DNA from: Devosia crocina
GTDB taxonomy: Bacteria; Pseudomonadota; Alphaproteobacteria; Rhizobiales; Devosiaceae
Assembly (NCBI RefSeq): GCF_900116545.1
Contig: NZ_FPCK01000004.1
Span: 124,001-188,000 of the forward strand
Length of the DNA stretch: 64,000 bases
Direction: 5' to 3'
Position numbers and translations under genes: made by a program. Position 1 is the first letter of the stretch. The number at the start of each line of letters is the position of its first letter. A model generated the notes under the pieces. It was not told the DNA's origin and did not search any database. It saw only the letters and a program-made list of their open reading frames with translations. Below are positions 32,805 through 42,385 of this stretch, one piece after another.

Positions 32805-33835
32805 TCGCTGCGCCAGTGCGGCTGCGGCTCGGCCAGGGTTTGCAGCTCTTCCGCCGGCGTACCGGCAATCCGCTCAAGAAGAAGGCGGGTGAGCTCGCCA
32901 CCAGCGGCGAAGACATCCTCGCGGATGCTGTCGAGCGCTGGAAAGAGCGTGGGCAGGATGCCAGAGGTCTGCTTGTAGACCAGATGCATGTCCCGCCCCA
33001 GGCCGACGCCGCCGTCGGCGAGGCCGCCAACCAGAGCAATGGTGCGCATCTCGCTGTCGCAGATAATGCCATCGGGGCGATCGGGGCCATGAGCGAGCTC
33101 GACCCCCATGCGCCGGATCTCGGCGGGCGCGCATTTCGCCGTGCCTTCGAGAAGGCGCGCCTTGATGCCCGCCCGCTCGCCCGCAGCGCGGAAGGCGCCG
33201 ACGATATTGCGGTAATTGGTGGTGCTGTCGTCCCCGATCACCAGCATGACATCGCGACAGCCCTTGCTGGCGAGCCGCTCGACGGCCAGGGCGGCGAAGG
33301 CCTCGGCGTGGAAATCGTGGTAGCTATGGGGCTCGGTAAAAGCCGTGCGGCCATGACTGACGAAGGGAAAGTCGGCCTCGATCAACTTTTCGATGCGTGG
33401 ATCGTGGGGGGCGGTGTGGGTGATGATGACGCCATCGGCGGCGCGGTTGCTCAGGATATAGTCGACCGTTTCGGTGCTGGCGGTGCCGTCGAATTCGGGG
33501 ATGACGGTGAGGTGGTAGCGCGAGCCGCGGATGGCCTGGCCGATGCCCTGGATCATGTGGCGGGCGAAATCGATGGAATCTTCGGCTCCATCAAGCACCA
33601 GGGCGATGACATTGGTCTTGCCGGTGCGCAGGCGCACGCCGGCCCGGTCCGGCACATAGCCGAGGGCGCGGGCGGCTTCGGCGACCCGGTCGCGGGTCTC
33701 GGGTTTCAGCGTTTCTCCGCCGCGCAGGGACAGCGACACGGTCGACAGGCTCAGCCCGGTTGCCTCGGCAATGGTGCGCAAGGTGACGCGCTCTTTGCGG
33801 TCACGCCCGCCTGGTCCTGAAGTCTTGCTGCTCAT
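32801..33835 (-). CDS. LacI-family transcriptional regulator, paralogue of the 1455-2522 protein
   Basis: 344 residues from the ATG at 33835 (MSSKTSGPGG) with GGGACAG upstream; an earlier in-frame ATG at 33880 is less likely. The HTH is VTLRTIAEATGLSLSTVSLSL, with the hinge YVPDRAGVRLRTGKTNVIALVL. The ligand domain has DFPFVSHGRTAFTEPH and YHDFHAEAF. It is divergent from the GH38 alpha-mannosidase and has a perfect palindrome between them, so it probably represses that gene. The recognition helix differs from the first LacI protein, as do the candidate operators. Confidence 0.92.
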   Translation of the reverse strand: MSSKTSGPGGRDRKERVTLRTIAEATGLSLSTVSLSLRGGETLKPETRDRVAEAARALGYVPDRAGVRLRTGKTNVIALVLDGAEDSIDFARHMIQGIGQAIRGSRYHLTVIPEFDGTASTETVDYILSNRAADGVIITHTAPHDPRIEKLIEADFPFVSHGRTAFTEPHSYHDFHAEAFAALAVERLASKGCRDVMLVIGDDSTTNYRNIVGAFRAAGERAGIKARLLEGTAKCAPAEIRRMGVELAHGPDRPDGIICDSEMRTIALVGGLADGGVGLGRDMHLVYKQTSGILPTLFPALDSIREDVFAAGGELTRLLLERIAGTPAEELQTLAEPQPHWRSD

Positions 33836-33917
33836 CTGTCCCGATCCTGAGGCGCGATTTTGCCACGGCCGCACGCGCACGCCAAACGGGATTTACGGAA
33901 AGGCCGGAAAGTGTCTT

Positions 33918-33929
33918 TGCAACGTTGCA
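33918..33929. promoter_or_regulatory. Candidate LacI operator, perfect palindrome
   Basis: TGCAACGTTGCA, a perfect 12-bp palindrome centred on CG, in the 137-bp gap between the divergent LacI and GH38 genes, 44 bp upstream of the mannosidase ATG. Confidence 0.6.
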
Positions 33930-33972
33930 GCTCCGTGCTTACCTGGCGTTGCCCGACATCTGGAGCCGCGCC

Positions 33973-36900
33973 ATGCCCTACCATAATCCACTCGCAGCCA
34001 AACTGGGACTGCTGGACGACGACATCAAGATGGAGGGCAAGCTCTTCCGGCTCTGCGCCGATCTCGAGAGCAAGACCCGCACGAGCCTCGCAGATATCCC
34101 GTTCCAATGGCATGTGATGGCTGAGGATGGGTTCGGCGCCGAGCAGGCGCTTGCGGCGGACTGGCGGGCCTGGGAGAAATTCGGGCCGCACTCGGTTTGG
34201 GGCAAGCATCAGGAACACACCTGGTTTGCGGCCGAGATCGTGGTGCCGGAGGCGGCCCGGGGCCAGGTGTTCGTCGCCCGGTTCACGAGCCAATGGCAGG
34301 ACCGGCCCGGCACGACCGATCCGCAATGCCTTGTCTATCTCGATGGCAGAATTGCCCAGGCGCTCGATGGCAATCACACCGAACTGGTGATCGAGCGCGA
34401 TGCCGTGCCAGGCAACAGGCATGTGCTGCTGGTCAACGCCTTCACCTTTTTCGACCGGCCGCTCGTGGGGTTCGGGGTGGATTTCGCCTTGCGCAACGAG
34501 CGGGCGGAAAAGCTTTATTTCGACCTTATGACCCCGCTCGATGTGGCGATCCGGCTCAACCAGAACGACCCGCGGCGGCACGCGATCCTGAACCTCGTCG
34601 ATCGCGCCTTGCGGGCGCTCGACCGGCGGGACGGACATACGCCGGCATTCGAGGCGAGCCTGCCGGCAGCCGAAACCATTGCGGCACAGATCTACGATCT
34701 CGCCGATACCGAGGTGCAACCCCAGATCACCGCCGTTGGCTCCACCCATCTCGATGTCGGCTGGCTCTGGCGGGTGCTCCATACGCGCGACAAGACCGCG
34801 CGCAGTTTCGCCACCGTGCTCAAGCTGATGGAGGAATACCCGCAGTTCATCTTCATGTATAATCAGTCGGTGCTCTTCGACTTTTTGAAAGAGGATTATC
34901 CCGAGCTCTGGAGCCTCCTCCTCGAACGGGTGAAGAACGGACAATTCGAGATTGAAGGTGCCATGTGGGTGGAGCCGGACGTCAACATTGTCTCGGGCGA
35001 AAGCCTTGTGCGCCAGATCATGCGCGGTCGCCGGTTCCACCAGGAGCATTTCGGGGTCACGCCCAAAACCGTGTGGTTGCCGGACACGTTCGGGTATTCG
35101 GCGAACCTGCCCCAGATCATGAGGCAATCGGGGCTCGAGTATTTCGTCACCTCCAAGCTGAGCTGGAACGATACCGACCGGCATCCCTATGACACCTTTT
35201 TCTGGCGCGGCATCGACGGAACGGTGACGAAGGCGCAGCTGATTACCGCGCAGCGCTATGAGAGCGAAGCGATCTACACGACCTATAATGGCGACCTCTC
35301 GGTCAGCGAAACCATGGGCGCCTGGAAACGGTATGAGCCGAAGGCGGCTTACAGCGAAGTGGTTATGTCCTATGGGTATGGTGATGGCGGAGGCGGGCCG
35401 ACGCGCGCCATGATCGAGCGTGGCATGCGGCTCGAACGCGGCATTCCAGGCGCACCGAGAGTGAAGCTAGAGGGTATCGGTCCCTTCCTTGGTCGGCTCG
35501 GGGCAGCGATGGAGGCGCATCCCCAGAAATTCCCGACTTGGAATGGCGAACTCTATCTCCAATATCATCGCGGCACCCTGACTTCGGTGGCCAAGAACAA
35601 GGCGAACAATCGCCGTTCCGAACGGCTGTTGCGGGAACTTGAATTTCTCGGGGTAATGGCGCTGACCAAGACTGGTCACGCCTATCCGAGCGAAACGCTG
35701 GCTGAATTCTGGGAGCTGGTACTGATCAACCAATTCCACGACATCCTGCCGGGCACGTCTATTCCTAAGGTCTATGCCGACAGCGACACCGACTATGACC
35801 GCATCTTTTCGACGCTTCAATCGCCCAACGGTCCCTGGCATGCGGCCGCTTCGGCCTTTGCCCGGCCTGAGCCGGGAGCATTGAGGCTTCTCAATTTCAC
35901 GAGTCAGGCCCGGCACGATCTTGTGCATCTCGGCGCCTCTGTCGCGCCCGGCACAGCGCTGGCCAGCGCTGACGGGATCGCGCCGATTCAAGCGATCACC
36001 CGGGCCGATGGCCGCAGAGATCATGTTGCACCTGCCGGACATCTTGCCCCGCTTGGCTGGACCGCAGCGCAACTGGTGACGGGAACGACGGAAGCGGACA
36101 CAACCCTCTCGGTTTCCCAACAGCATCTGGAAAACGAGCTGTTGCGGATCGAATTCGATCGCTCGGGCGAGATCGTCTCGCTTCGTGACAAGACGCGGCA
36201 ACGCGAGCTATTGCCTAGGGGCGCCAGGGCAAACCGGCTGATTGCCTATGAAGACAAACCCATGGACTATGATGCCTGGGATATCGACTGGTACTTCGAA
36301 GAGCAGTTCTGGCCGCTGGCGGACAGCCCGGCGAAACTAGAGGTGGTTGAGACCGGACCGCACCGGGCCGCGCTCCGCATCGAGCGGCAGTATCGGAAGT
36401 CACGGGTGATACAGGTGATCTCGCTGGCCGCAGGCGCCCGGCAGGTCGAGTTTGATACCTTTGTCGACTGGCAGGAGCGCGCTCAGGTCATCAAGGCGCA
36501 GTTCCCCTTCGATCTCAACACGTCCGAAATCCGCTCGGAAATCCAGTTCGGACACGTCAAGCGTCCGACGCATCGCAATACCAGCTGGGACAAGGCGCGC
36601 TTCGAAGCCTCCATGCATCGCTGGGTGGACCTGAGCGAAGCCGATTTCGGCGTGGCGCTGATCAACGACTGCAAATATGGCTATGATTGCCATGAGCAAT
36701 CGCTGCGGCTGACGCTGGTGCGCGGTTCAAGCCATCCCAGCCCTGAAGCGGATCTGGGCGAACATCGCCTGCGCTACGCACTTTTCGTGCATGATGGTGT
36801 GGCCGATCTAGCGCAGGTGCATCGGGCGGCGGAGCGGTTCAACAACCCTGTGTCTGTGGTGGGAGATCTCACCGAACAGGCGACAACAGCCGACACCTTC

Positions 36901-37170
36901 GAGCGCTTCAGTTTTGCGTCAGTCGATGTCGACAACGTCACCATCGAGACCGTCAAAAAGGCCGAAACTTCGGACGCCATGGTGATGCGTCTTTTCGAGC
37001 ACGCTAATATCCGCGCCGAGACCACGGTCTATTTCGGCGTCCCGGTGAAGCGCGTGCGGGTCGTCAACCTGATGGAAGTAGAGGCCGGGGGAGAGCTTGA
37101 AGTGCTGGATAATGCCGTGACGCTGAAGCTGCGTCCGTTCGAGATTGTGACGTTGATGGTGGAGGCTTGA
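33973..37170 (+). CDS. GH38 alpha-mannosidase
   Basis: 1065 residues from the ATG at 33973 with GGAGC upstream; a TTG at 33925 would put the start inside the palindromic operator. Zinc-site residues are H259 and D261 in GSTHLDVGWLW, the predicted nucleophile D371 in WLPDTFGYSANLPQI, and H589 in NQFHDILPGTS. The first histidine of the usual HxHxD is Ser here, but that residue is not a zinc ligand in class II enzymes. No signal peptide, so it acts in the cytoplasm on imported mannosides. Control by the divergent LacI is likely. Confidence 0.92.
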   Translation: MPYHNPLAAKLGLLDDDIKMEGKLFRLCADLESKTRTSLADIPFQWHVMAEDGFGAEQALAADWRAWEKFGPHSVWGKHQEHTWFAAEIVVPEAARGQVFVARFTSQWQDRPGTTDPQCLVYLDGRIAQALDGNHTELVIERDAVPGNRHVLLVNAFTFFDRPLVGFGVDFALRNERAEKLYFDLMTPLDVAIRLNQNDPRRHAILNLVDRALRALDRRDGHTPAFEASLPAAETIAAQIYDLADTEVQPQITAVGSTHLDVGWLWRVLHTRDKTARSFATVLKLMEEYPQFIFMYNQSVLFDFLKEDYPELWSLLLERVKNGQFEIEGAMWVEPDVNIVSGESLVRQIMRGRRFHQEHFGVTPKTVWLPDTFGYSANLPQIMRQSGLEYFVTSKLSWNDTDRHPYDTFFWRGIDGTVTKAQLITAQRYESEAIYTTYNGDLSVSETMGAWKRYEPKAAYSEVVMSYGYGDGGGGPTRAMIERGMRLERGIPGAPRVKLEGIGPFLGRLGAAMEAHPQKFPTWNGELYLQYHRGTLTSVAKNKANNRRSERLLRELEFLGVMALTKTGHAYPSETLAEFWELVLINQFHDILPGTSIPKVYADSDTDYDRIFSTLQSPNGPWHAAASAFARPEPGALRLLNFTSQARHDLVHLGASVAPGTALASADGIAPIQAITRADGRRDHVAPAGHLAPLGWTAAQLVTGTTEADTTLSVSQQHLENELLRIEFDRSGEIVSLRDKTRQRELLPRGARANRLIAYEDKPMDYDAWDIDWYFEEQFWPLADSPAKLEVVETGPHRAALRIERQYRKSRVIQVISLAAGARQVEFDTFVDWQERAQVIKAQFPFDLNTSEIRSEIQFGHVKRPTHRNTSWDKARFEASMHRWVDLSEADFGVALINDCKYGYDCHEQSLRLTLVRGSSHPSPEADLGEHRLRYALFVHDGVADLAQVHRAAERFNNPVSVVGDLTEQATTADTFERFSFASVDVDNVTIETVKKAETSDAMVMRLFEHANIRAETTVYFGVPVKRVRVVNLMEVEAGGELEVLDNAVTLKLRPFEIVTLMVEA

Positions 37171-37192
37171 TTCGTCTCTGACCATTGAGCGC

Positions 37193-37300
37193 TTGAACAC
37201 CCGCTTCCTCCCGGGGAGAGGTGAATGGCATCGGCATCCCCCTCATCCGGCGCTCTCGCGCCACCTTCTCCCCGAGGGGGAGAAGAATAGACGTGTTCAA
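37193..37300. repeat. Inverted-repeat element downstream of GH38
   Basis: A 108-bp element with perfect terminal inverted repeats TTGAACAC (37193-37200) and GTGTTCAA (37293-37300). Inside, CCTCCCGGGGAGAGG-type and CTTCTCCCC...GGGGGAGAAG hairpins are present. Resembles RIME-type intergenic repeats of Hyphomicrobiales. Confidence 0.6.
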
Positions 37301-37318
37301 CCACGCGCTCGGCCCGTT

Positions 37319-37367
37319 CCTCTCCCTCTCGGGGAGAGGTGGCTCGGCGAAGCCGAGTCGGTGAGGG
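37319..37367. repeat. Second palindromic repeat next to tex
   Basis: Two hairpins: CCTCTCCC-N5-GGGAGAGG (37319-37339) and CTCGGC-GAA-GCCGAG (37343-37357), then GTCGGTGAGGGG. This two-hairpin arrangement is a common Hyphomicrobiales intergenic repeat. It ends 1 bp before the tex stop codon, so it may act in both convergent transcripts. Confidence 0.6.
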
Positions 37368-37368
37368 G

Positions 37369-39675
37369 CTACTTCCGCTTCATCGCTTCGGCAAGGGCGG
37401 CGCCAAAAGCGCCCTGATCGTTGCTTTTGGCTGGCTGGGGCCGCTGTTGCGGTCTGCCGGCGGATTTCTGGTCGCGCTGAACCGGCTTGCTTTCGCGTGC
37501 GGAGGCGCCGCCGTCGCGGCGCATGGTGAGGCCGATGCGCTTGCGGGGGACATCGACGTCGACAACGGTTACTTTCACGACGTCGCCGGCTTTCACCACG
37601 TCATGGGGGTCTTTGACGAACTTGTCGGCAAGTTGGGAGACATGGACAAGGCCATCCTGGTGCACGCCGATATCGACGAAGGCGCCGAAGGCGGCGACAT
37701 TGGTGACTGTGCCTTCAAGCTGCATGCCGGGCTTGAGATCCTTGATATCGTCGATCCCTTCCGCGAAGGTTGCCGTCTTAAAGGCGGGGCGGGGATCGCG
37801 TCCGGGCTTTTCGAGTTCGCCGATGATGTCTCGCACGGTCGGCAGGCCGAAGCGGTCGTCCACGAAGACGCGCGGGTCGAGCGATCGGAGGGCCGTGGGA
37901 TCGCTCATCAGGGCTCGGACGTCGCGGCCGCAGGCGGCCACGATCTTGCGGGCAAGGCCATAGGCTTCCGGGTGAACCGCGGAGGCATCGAGCGGCTCGG
38001 TGCCATCGGGAATGCGCAGAAAACCTGCCGCCTGCTCGAAGGTGCGCTGGCCAAGGCGAGCAACCTTGAGCAATTCCTTGCGGGCTTTGAACGGTCCATT
38101 GGCATCGCGATGGGCGACGATGGCTTCGGCAATGGAGGCGCCGAGGCCCGAGACGCGGGCGAGGAGGGATGCGGAGGCGGTGTTGAGATCAACACCTACC
38201 GCGTTCACCGCATCTTCAACGACGCTGTCGAGGGATTTGGCAAGGCGATACTGATCGACATCGTGCTGATATTGGCCGACGCCGATGCTCTTGGGTTCGA
38301 TCTTGACGAGTTCCGCCAGCGGATCCTGCAGGCGCCGGGCGATAGAGACGGCGCCGCGCAGGGACACGTCGAGCCCGGGGAATTCGGCGGCGGCAGCGGC
38401 GGAAGCGGAGTAGACGGAGGCGCCGGCTTCCGAGACGATGACTTTCAGCGGCTTCGGCGCCGGCATGTGACCCAGCATGTCGGCGACGAGCTTTTCGGTT
38501 TCCCTTGAGCCGGTTCCATTGCCAATGGCGATGAGTTCGACAGAGTGGGCGCGGATCAGGCGGGCGAGTTCGGCCTGGGTGCCGGAAGCGTCATTGCGCG
38601 GCGGAAAGGGATAGACCGTGGTGGTGGCGAGAAGCTTACCGGTGCCATCGACGACGGCGACCTTGACCCCGGTGCGAATGCCGGGGTCAAGACCCATGGT
38701 GGCGCGGGAGCCGGCGGGGGCGGCGAGCAGCAGGTCTTTCAGGTTTCGCGCAAAGACCGTGATGGCCTCTTCGTCGGCGCGCTCGCGCAGATCGCGCATC
38801 AGATCGAGAGAGAGGTGGACGAATAGCTTGGTGCGCCAGGCCCAGCCGGCCACATCCATGAGCCATTTGTCGCCGGGAAGGCTGCCCCCGATCCCATAGG
38901 CGGAGGCGACGGTGCGGACGGTGGGCTTGACCGGTGAGGTGTCTCCGGCATCCACCTCGATATCGACCGAGAGCACTTCCTCGTTGCGGCCGCGCAGCAT
39001 GGCAAGGGCGCGGTGGCTAGGGGCGGTGGCCCAGCGCTCGGTGTGATCAAAATAGTCGGAGAACTTGGACCCCAATTCTTCCTTGCCGGGAATGACCTTG
39101 GAACGGAGGGTGGCGCGATCTTTCATATAGGTGCGCAGACGGCCGACGAGATCGGCATTTTCGGCCATCTGTTCCACGATGATGTCGCGGGCGCCATCAA
39201 GGGCGGCTTTTACGTCAGCGACATCGCCGGTCAGATATCGGGTAGCGAGGTCTGCGGGGACGAGCTTCCGATCGCCGAGGATAGTTTCGGCGAGGGGGCC
39301 AAGACCCCGCTCTCGGGCAATTTCAGCCTTGGTGCGGCGCTTGGGCTTGAAGGGCAGGTAAATATCTTCGAGCTCTGCCTTGGTGGGAGCGGCGGCGATG
39401 GCGGCGGCGAGATCGGCGGTGAGCTTGCCCTGTTCGGTGATGGACTTGAGGATCGCGTCGCGACGGCTATCGAGTTCACGCAGGTAGCCGAGGCGTTCTT
39501 CGAGGGTGCGCAACTGGGTATCGTCGAGACCGCCGGTCACTTCCTTGCGGTAGCGGGCGACAAAGGGGACGGTGGCGCCGCCATCGAGCAGTTCGATCGC
39601 GGCCTTCGCCTGATCGGGGCGGGCGCCGATTTCCCCAGCAATACGGGTGGCAAGGTTTTGGGTGGGAAGCGCCAT
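37369..39675 (-). CDS. tex: RNA-binding transcriptional accessory protein Tex
   Basis: 768 residues from the ATG at 39675 ([17 protein letters not shown]). Order of domains: Tex N-terminal helical region with [17 protein letters not shown], YqgF/RuvX-like domain ([34 protein letters not shown]), two helix-hairpin-helix parts ([16 protein letters not shown]), and a C-terminal S1 domain ([20 protein letters not shown]). Tex is a conserved nucleic-acid-binding protein with roles in transcription and virulence-gene expression. It ends in a low-complexity tail. It stands alone between repeats. Confidence 0.95.
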   Translation of the reverse strand: MALPTQNLATRIAGEIGARPDQAKAAIELLDGGATVPFVARYRKEVTGGLDDTQLRTLEERLGYLRELDSRRDAILKSITEQGKLTADLAAAIAAAPTKAELEDIYLPFKPKRRTKAEIARERGLGPLAETILGDRKLVPADLATRYLTGDVADVKAALDGARDIIVEQMAENADLVGRLRTYMKDRATLRSKVIPGKEELGSKFSDYFDHTERWATAPSHRALAMLRGRNEEVLSVDIEVDAGDTSPVKPTVRTVASAYGIGGSLPGDKWLMDVAGWAWRTKLFVHLSLDLMRDLRERADEEAITVFARNLKDLLLAAPAGSRATMGLDPGIRTGVKVAVVDGTGKLLATTTVYPFPPRNDASGTQAELARLIRAHSVELIAIGNGTGSRETEKLVADMLGHMPAPKPLKVIVSEAGASVYSASAAAAAEFPGLDVSLRGAVSIARRLQDPLAELVKIEPKSIGVGQYQHDVDQYRLAKSLDSVVEDAVNAVGVDLNTASASLLARVSGLGASIAEAIVAHRDANGPFKARKELLKVARLGQRTFEQAAGFLRIPDGTEPLDASAVHPEAYGLARKIVAACGRDVRALMSDPTALRSLDPRVFVDDRFGLPTVRDIIGELEKPGRDPRPAFKTATFAEGIDDIKDLKPGMQLEGTVTNVAAFGAFVDIGVHQDGLVHVSQLADKFVKDPHDVVKAGDVVKVTVVDVDVPRKRIGLTMRRDGGASARESKPVQRDQKSAGRPQQRPQPAKSNDQGAFGAALAEAMKRK

Positions 39676-39782
39676 GGTCGAGCCCCTGTGAATCGAATTG
39701 GCGCGACCATAGTGGGGATTGGGGCGAAAACCCAATCGGGGTGTGGAAAGCTATTTTGACGCCTTCAAAAACGCCCTTCTGG

Positions 39783-39805
39783 CCTCCCCCTTCTGGAGGG
39801 GGAGG
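39783..39805. repeat. Palindrome CCTCCCCCT-N5-AGGGGGAGG
   Basis: A perfect 9-bp stem with a 5-nt loop in the 154-bp gap between the ABC permease stop and the tex start. No T-run follows on either strand, so a dispersed palindromic repeat is more likely than a terminator. Confidence 0.5.
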
Positions 39806-39829
39806 TTGGCTGGGGTGTGGCAGCGATCG

Positions 39830-42385
39830 CTATACGCTCGACATTTCGCGCAGAAGCAAGGCCGGGCGGATGGAGAGGACGCGCAGCAGCGTGGTGGCGC
39901 CCAAAAGCGCCGTCGTGCCGACAAGGCCCAGGACCACGAGGCCGATGGTGGAGGCTTCGACCGCGAAGGCAACGTTGAGAAGGACCTGAGTGAGCAGCCA
40001 TGCCGTGGCGATGCCGGCGGGGATGGCGATCAGCGCGGCAAAGAGCGAGAGCAGCAGGAACTGGATGAGTGCGGTCACAAGAATCTCGCTGCGGCGGGCG
40101 CCGAGCACCTTGTTGAGCACGGCATCGGCTTCCCGCTGGCGGCGGCCGGCAGCAAGGCTGCCGATCAGGATAAGGAGACCGTTGAGGACGGCAAGCCCGC
40201 CGACGCCGGTTGCCGCCAGCGAAAGCTGGCTGAGGGCTTCGGTGATGCGGGTGAGGGTCGCGCCGATCTCGATGAACTTGATGTCGATGAATTCCCCGGC
40301 AAGGAAGCGCTCGACCTCTTCCTCGCGTCCGTCTTCGGCCGTTACGGCAGCCAGAATGGTGGAGGGATAGGCGTCGAGCACGCCGGGAGAAAAGGCAACG
40401 AGAAAGTCGATGCCGCCCTGCCATGCATAATCACGGAAATTGCCGATCCTTGCGGCGACGGTATCGCCGAAGATGTCGAAGGCGATTTCGTCGCCGAGCT
40501 TGAGCCCAAGGCTTTGACGCAGGTTCTGGTGGAGAGAAACAAGCGGAGCGCCGGTGTAATCCTCGCCCCACCAGACGCCCTCGACGATGCGCGAGGCCGG
40601 TGGCAGGACGCTGCGATAGGTCATGGGGATTTCGCCCGAAAGCAGGAAAGCGGCTTCCGGTCCATCGGCGGAAAGGGAGGCGGCCTGGCGGCCGTTGACC
40701 GCCGAAACCTGGCCACGCAGCATGGGAGTCGCCGTGACAAGGGCAATGCCGTGTTCGGGGCCGACATAGCTTTCAAGCGTTTCCACTTCGTCGGGGAAAA
40801 GGTCGGACGCAACGAGTGTCGGGGCATCGAACACGGAGGCGCCAAGGAATTCGTTGCGCAGATTAACCACCAGAACCTGAACGACGACCAGGATGACCAT
40901 GGCAAGTCCGACCGCGGTAACGATGGCCGCGCTGTTGCGGGTGGAGCCGATGACGGCGCGCAGGGCCTGGCGCAGCGGCCGCCAGCCGGTGGCGGGGAGA
41001 CGCGCAAGGCCCTGGAGCGCGAGGCGGCTGCCTAGTTGCAATAGCAGCGCGGCACCGATGCAGGCAGTCATGAAGGCAAGAACCAGAGCGAGATTGCCGG
41101 TGAGGATGACCGCAAGGCCGAAAAACAGGACGATAGCGAGCACCAGGGGCAGCAGTTCGGGCGAACGGAGGAACTGCGACCATTGGATGCGCGGCGCAGA
41201 AAGGCCCTTGGAGCGGAAAAGGCTGGCGGGCGAAACCATCTGCGCCTGCACGAGCGGCAGATAGGAGAAGGCGAAGGCAGTGAGAAGCCCCACTGCTGCG
41301 GCAACGAGCAGGGAAAGCAGATCGAGCTGGCGGGCAAGCGGAATGCCGATGGCTTCGCCGACGGTGGGGAGAACCAGGAGCCCGACCCCTGCCCCGATCA
41401 GCGCGCCGATACCTACCCCGATCAGGCCAAGAGCCAGCACCTGCACCAGAAAGTGGACAAGAACCCGCCAGCGCGACGCACCAAGGCTGCGGAGCACTGC
41501 GATGACGCCGGCACGATCGGCGATATAGGCGGACATGACGCTCCAGACGCTGACGCCGCCGATCAACAGGGAACCAAGACCCACGATCATCAGGAAACCG
41601 GTGAACAGGTCATAATAGCGCAGCATGGGGCCGAGCCCATCGAGCGCGGAGCGGATTTCCCAGCCGGCATCGCCAAGGGCATCGGCAAGCCTGTCGCGTT
41701 CGGCCTCTGTATCGCTGCTCGACAAAAGGAGCTTGTAGCGGAAATTGGTGCCAAGGCCAGGCAGGGGCGAGGTGCGATCTGAGACCGTGGCAAATCCATC
41801 GGAACTGATCAGGGCGGCAAGACCAAGGCGGAAGCCGCGGACCGGGCCATCGGGAAAGCCGAGAAGAGTGCCGCGCACATCGAAGTCGGTGCCGCCAATG
41901 GAGATGACGTCGCCCACAGCAAGGCCCAGCTGGTCGAGCATGACCGGATCAACCAGAGCGCCGAATGCGCCATCGCGCTCAGCAAGAGCAGTAAAGGGCG
42001 CGGTCATGGCCTCCTGATTGTCGGTATAGACGCCGCCGAGGAGGGGATAGCCGGGTCCGGCCGCAACCAGATCGACAAAGGCTTCGCCTGCCGGGGACTG
42101 GGCCCCGAGATTGGTTTCAACGACACTGGCGACGAGCCCTGCAGCCTCGAAGAGGGCGAGTTCTTCCCCGTTCGCAGCGCGATCGGAGCGGGTGAATTCA
42201 AGATCGCCGCCCATCAGCTGTGCCGCATTCTGATCGACAGACCGCGTGATGGCGCCCGAAACCGAGGAGACGCCGGCGATCAGCGCGGTGCCGACTGCAA
42301 GACAGATGATAAGGAGGGAAAAGCGGCGCCAATCGCCCGCCATTTCCTTGAGGCCGACACGGGCAGCCGAAACGAGGGCGCGCAT
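39830..42385 (-). CDS. FtsX-family ABC transporter permease (two FtsX domains)
   Basis: An 851-residue protein. One N-terminal membrane helix (SLLIICLAVGTALIAGV) is followed by a large extracytoplasmic domain. Then come two sets of FtsX-type helices (about residues 260-350 and 720-851), with another group at about 400-510. The architecture matches YbbP/LolC-like and MacB-type permeases, for example for release of lysophospholipids or lipoproteins. It overlaps its ATPase gene by 1 bp. The substrate cannot be identified. Near the end it repeats FtsX hallmarks such as ALIQFLLLSLFAALIAIPAG. Confidence 0.85.
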   Translation of the reverse strand: MRALVSAARVGLKEMAGDWRRFSLLIICLAVGTALIAGVSSVSGAITRSVDQNAAQLMGGDLEFTRSDRAANGEELALFEAAGLVASVVETNLGAQSPAGEAFVDLVAAGPGYPLLGGVYTDNQEAMTAPFTALAERDGAFGALVDPVMLDQLGLAVGDVISIGGTDFDVRGTLLGFPDGPVRGFRLGLAALISSDGFATVSDRTSPLPGLGTNFRYKLLLSSSDTEAERDRLADALGDAGWEIRSALDGLGPMLRYYDLFTGFLMIVGLGSLLIGGVSVWSVMSAYIADRAGVIAVLRSLGASRWRVLVHFLVQVLALGLIGVGIGALIGAGVGLLVLPTVGEAIGIPLARQLDLLSLLVAAAVGLLTAFAFSYLPLVQAQMVSPASLFRSKGLSAPRIQWSQFLRSPELLPLVLAIVLFFGLAVILTGNLALVLAFMTACIGAALLLQLGSRLALQGLARLPATGWRPLRQALRAVIGSTRNSAAIVTAVGLAMVILVVVQVLVVNLRNEFLGASVFDAPTLVASDLFPDEVETLESYVGPEHGIALVTATPMLRGQVSAVNGRQAASLSADGPEAAFLLSGEIPMTYRSVLPPASRIVEGVWWGEDYTGAPLVSLHQNLRQSLGLKLGDEIAFDIFGDTVAARIGNFRDYAWQGGIDFLVAFSPGVLDAYPSTILAAVTAEDGREEEVERFLAGEFIDIKFIEIGATLTRITEALSQLSLAATGVGGLAVLNGLLILIGSLAAGRRQREADAVLNKVLGARRSEILVTALIQFLLLSLFAALIAIPAGIATAWLLTQVLLNVAFAVEASTIGLVVLGLVGTTALLGATTLLRVLSIRPALLLREMSSV

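Noticed and set aside
39783-39805. Terminator for the ABC permease operon
   Set aside because: Good stem, but no T-run on the minus strand; classed as a palindromic repeat.
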